Below are positions 39,090 to 39,230 of a stretch of 39,230 nucleotides of DNA, piece after piece. Within the stretch, counting starts at the first letter, position 1, and the number at the start of each line of letters is the position of its first letter. Both the position numbers and the translations under genes were made by a program. The notes beneath the pieces are model-generated. The model made no database searches and was not told the origin of the DNA. It saw only the letters and a program-made list of their open reading frames with translations. This DNA comes from Bacteroidales bacterium (GTDB taxonomy: Bacteria > Bacteroidota > Bacteroidia > Bacteroidales > WCHB1-69), in NCBI GenBank assembly GCA_017551725.1, contig JAFZKY010000060.1, positions 1-39,230 of the forward strand, in the 5' to 3' direction.

Positions 39090-39230
39090 AATCTCGCCAC
39101 GCATCAACCTTGTTACTGTCAGCCCTAACATTATCAGTCACAACGTGATGAGAAATTAGATAGTCGTTGATTTGTCCCGGGTTAACAGTCTTGTTATGCT
39201 GTTCCATACAAGCAAAGAGCAATTCCCGAA
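39090..39230 (-). pseudogene. Host gene interrupted by the prophage, upstream fragment
   Basis: On the minus strand the frame RELLFACMEQHNKTVNPGQI..NKVDAWRD is open from the window edge to the duplication AATCT (39090-39094). It continues into phage DNA as a short chance tail. Its proper continuation is the 209-1 fragment. The start of the gene lies outside the window. Confidence 0.85.

Noticed and set aside
209-39099. Alternative 7-base shared sequence ATAAATC at both ends as the duplication
   Set aside because: Joining the host gene over this repeat introduces a stop codon, whereas AATCT restores the frame.
39025-39222. 65-residue minus-strand frame at the right edge as a gene
   Set aside because: It is the host gene fragment running by chance into phage DNA; the last 20 residues are encoded by the phage end.

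Overview
The window is a Bacteroidales-type genome fragment that is almost entirely one Mu-like transposable prophage. The lineage is inferred from repeated promoters of the TAnnTTTGC (-7) / TTTG (-33) type and from Bacteroidetes-specific phage families. The ends can be placed to the base. A host gene on the minus strand is split between positions 1-209 and 39090-39230. Joining the two pieces over a shared AATCT (205-209 and 39090-39094) restores one uninterrupted reading frame (..DAWRD|YQQIL..). The element is therefore about 210-39089, 38.88 kb, with a 5-bp target duplication as expected for Mu-type transposition. Five copies of a 15-bp site (consensus AAAACNAAATGTACA) lie inside the ends, two at the left and three at the right, pointing inward, and are probably the transposase-binding sites.

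Layout from right to left. At 37.5-38.5 kb is the lysogeny switch: an HTH repressor on the plus strand, and face-to-face promoters with the early operon. At 29.1-37.5 kb (minus) lie the early and transposition genes: small proteins, MuA-like transposase, MuB-like ATPase, a RecA-like ATPase, DUF4406, DUF3164, a replication-type protein and small proteins. At 22.9-29.1 kb (plus) is the packaging/head operon: small and large terminase, gp36-like, portal, F-like head protein carrying a toxin-like C-terminal domain, gpG-like and a tail terminator. At 15.6-22.7 kb (minus) lie protease/scaffold, major capsid and tail module A: sheath, tube, two chaperones, tape measure, DUF6046-like and the N-terminus of a gpD-like protein.

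At about 15.6 kb the gpD-like reading frame runs directly into the C-terminal part of an unrelated major capsid protein. From there to about 10.05 kb follows a second, different tail module (B): terminator, Pro/Glu/Lys repeat protein, overlapping spanin-like genes, sheath, tube, two chaperones and a tape measure that breaks off. No baseplate (V/W/J/I-type), spike, tail-fibre or endolysin gene is recognisable. The element thus looks like a chimera of two Mu-like phages in which cargo replaced the baseplate region. The transposition machinery and ends look intact, but particle production is doubtful.

The cargo (0.2-9.9 kb) holds a BcgI-like (type IIB) restriction-modification operon led by an ORF6N protein. 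Its specificity gene has three target-recognition domains, with homopolymer tracts (8 G and 9 C on the coding strand) exactly in the two inter-domain linkers, which is a strong candidate for phase-variable specificity. The cargo also carries a thymidylate-synthase-family enzyme with the Asp that marks dCMP hydroxymethylases, beside a D12-class adenine methyltransferase; a DUF6266-like protein; a fimbrial-anchor-like lipoprotein; an HTH/ASCH-like pair; and putative short structured RNAs.
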